64,000 nucleotides of DNA from contig CAJFTO010000002.1 of assembly GCA_904419955.1 (NCBI GenBank), forward strand, positions 1 through 64,000. Direction: 5' to 3'. Source of the stretch: Candidatus Roslinia caecavium (GTDB lineage: Bacteria; Bacillota; Clostridia; Monoglobales; Monoglobaceae). Within the stretch, counting starts at the first letter, position 1, and each line of letters starts with the position of its first letter. A program made the position numbers and the translations under genes. The notes under the pieces are model-generated. The model was not told the origin of the DNA, ran no database searches, and saw only the letters and a program-made list of their open reading frames with translations. Below, in pieces: positions 62,951 through 64,000 of the stretch.

Positions 62951-64000
62951 TCACCAGATCTGTAATCTATCCTCGGGATTTACATACATTCCGTCCCCTT
63001 CTTCCACTCTGAACGCCTCGTAGAATTCGCCGCAGTTTACCACGGTTCTGTTCACTCTCAGTTTTTCGTCGCTGTGATAATCGATTTTCGACCTCATATC
63101 GCTGTATTCGCGCGTGGTTACCGTCGTCCAGCAATGAGCGAAACTCGTATACAACCTTTTAAGATCGGGATCTTCAAGCCCCGCCGCGATCTCGGTTATA
63201 CATTGGAGCGCGCCCTGGTCGGCGACGTTTTCGCTCAGCGTCAGCGTCCCGTCTACGGGGATACCGGGAACGCCTTCCCAGCCGTCGTAGAATTCTATCA
63301 TCTCGCCGCACAGCCGCTGAAACTCGTCGTAATCCTCCGGCTCCCACCAATCCGCAGCGTTCCCGTTTTCATCGTATTTAGCTCCGTTATTGTCAAAAGC
63401 GTGGGTGATCTCGTGCGCTATGATAAAACCGATGCCGCCCAGATTCTCCTCGTACGAAGCGGATACGTCGTAAAGCGGAGCTTGCAGGATCGCGGCGGGA
63501 AAGGTTATGTCGTTGGATTCGGGCGTATAATACGCGTTGACCGTAAACGCCGACAGCGCCCATTCCGATTTATCGACGGGCCTATTCTGCTTCTCTATCT
63601 CGCTTCGTCTATACGCCTTTTTAATATTTATCTGGTTTTCGAAATAACTTCCTCCCTCCTCTGGCGGCGTTATCTCGGCGCCGTCCAACGGCGACTCCCA
63701 ACTGTCCGGATACCCGACTTTTACGCCCAGCGCGTCCAGCTTTTTAAGCGCCCTTTCCTTAGTCGTTTCGCTCAGCCATGAATTGTTTTCAAGCCGACGT
63801 CTATAGACTTCCAATATATCTTGAACCATATTTTCCACGTCGCGCTTCGCCTCCTCCGAAAAATATCTCTCGGTGTAGAGTCTGCCTATATATTCGGGCA
63901 TGGAGCCTTTGACGAGCATTATCGCGGTCTCTTCGTCGGTATACGCGTCCTCGACTCCCAAATAATCCTTAGTAAATTGATCCGACGCCTCGTCGAATTC
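62951..64000 (-). CDS. M13 (neprilysin-type) metallopeptidase, 5' end outside window
   Basis: The frame is open from the right edge to its stop at 62951 (350 codons seen), so the N-terminus is missing. It includes the HExxH zinc site IIAHEITHAFDNNGA and the third ligand and companion Asp in LSENVADQGALQC, defining the gluzincin M13 family (PepO-like). The sequence just upstream (NDITFPAAILQAPLY) is the usual M13 substrate-binding region. The last residues (NPEDRLQIW) lack the CxxW end usual in the family. M13 peptidases cut oligopeptides. Location cannot be told because the N-terminus is not in the window. Confidence 0.9.
   Translation of the reverse strand, partial: EFDEASDQFTKDYLGVEDAYTDEETAIMLVKGSMPEYIGRLYTERYFSEEAKRDVENMVQDILEVYRRRLENNSWLSETTKERALKKLDALGVKVGYPDSWESPLDGAEITPPEEGGSYFENQINIKKAYRRSEIEKQNRPVDKSEWALSAFTVNAYYTPESNDITFPAAILQAPLYDVSASYEENLGGIGFIIAHEITHAFDNNGAKYDENGNAADWWEPEDYDEFQRLCGEMIEFYDGWEGVPGIPVDGTLTLSENVADQGALQCITEIAAGLEDPDLKRLYTSFAHCWTTVTTREYSDMRSKIDYHSDEKLRVNRTVVNCGEFYEAFRVEEGDGMYVNPEDRLQIW

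Overview
The window reads as a chromosomal segment of an anaerobic Gram-positive gut-type bacterium of the class Clostridia. Support comes from AGGAGG-type ribosome sites, near-consensus sigma-A promoters, S-layer-homology and dockerin/cohesin domains, two-[4Fe-4S] aldo/keto reductases, GTP-dependent PEP carboxykinase, and a glmU-pth-mfd-prsA-like order. The species cannot be named from sequence alone. The two large secreted pectate lyases suggest a plant-polysaccharide, probably pectin-using, lifestyle (inference).

Regions. 1-8.3 kb: two secreted PL1 pectate-lyase-like proteins (one cut by the left edge) flanking a membrane-anchored HtrA protease. 8.7-20.8 kb: sugar utilisation, with a GH39-type glycosidase, an LplABC-type sugar ABC transporter without its own ATPase, an AraC-type regulator, a GH106-like glycosidase, an RpiB-like isomerase and mannose-6-phosphate isomerase. 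20.9-32.1 kb: housekeeping and envelope genes, with FHA protein, FtsW/RodA, a class B penicillin-binding protein, a PrsA-like foldase, Mfd, Pth and GlmU. 32.1-38.6 kb: ComF, a GH36 alpha-galactosidase, then a cohesin plus SLH surface protein next to a non-catalytic dockerin protein. 39.2-42.5 kb: amidohydrolase, a split chromate transporter, Ogt. 43.0-47.1 kb: tRNA-Trp, an ArgR-like regulator that has lost the arginine-site motif, and a cassette of small envelope genes led by a Mor-like regulator.

47.2-50.0 kb holds the most unusual locus: a class M sirtuin (SirTM), a zinc macrodomain hydrolase and an FMN-barrel/ferredoxin fusion in one operon, divergent from an HxlR regulator. A roughly 46-bp operator-like element in its promoter recurs almost intact 10 kb away, in front of a degenerate metallo-beta-lactamase-fold gene, so the two loci look like one regulon. 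50.1-54.2 kb is a run of genes (two ferredoxin-type aldo/keto reductases, flavodoxin, ECF S component, uridine-kinase-like enzyme) behind a MerR-type promoter with a 19-bp spacer. 54.3-64 kb: methyltransferase, PckG, a MATE exporter behind a terminator-bearing leader, the degenerate MBL-fold gene, an orphan sensor kinase, UppP, and a partial M13 metallopeptidase cut by the right edge.

Most neighbouring genes form short operons closed by clear intrinsic terminators. I saw no rRNA, CRISPR array, transposase or prophage.
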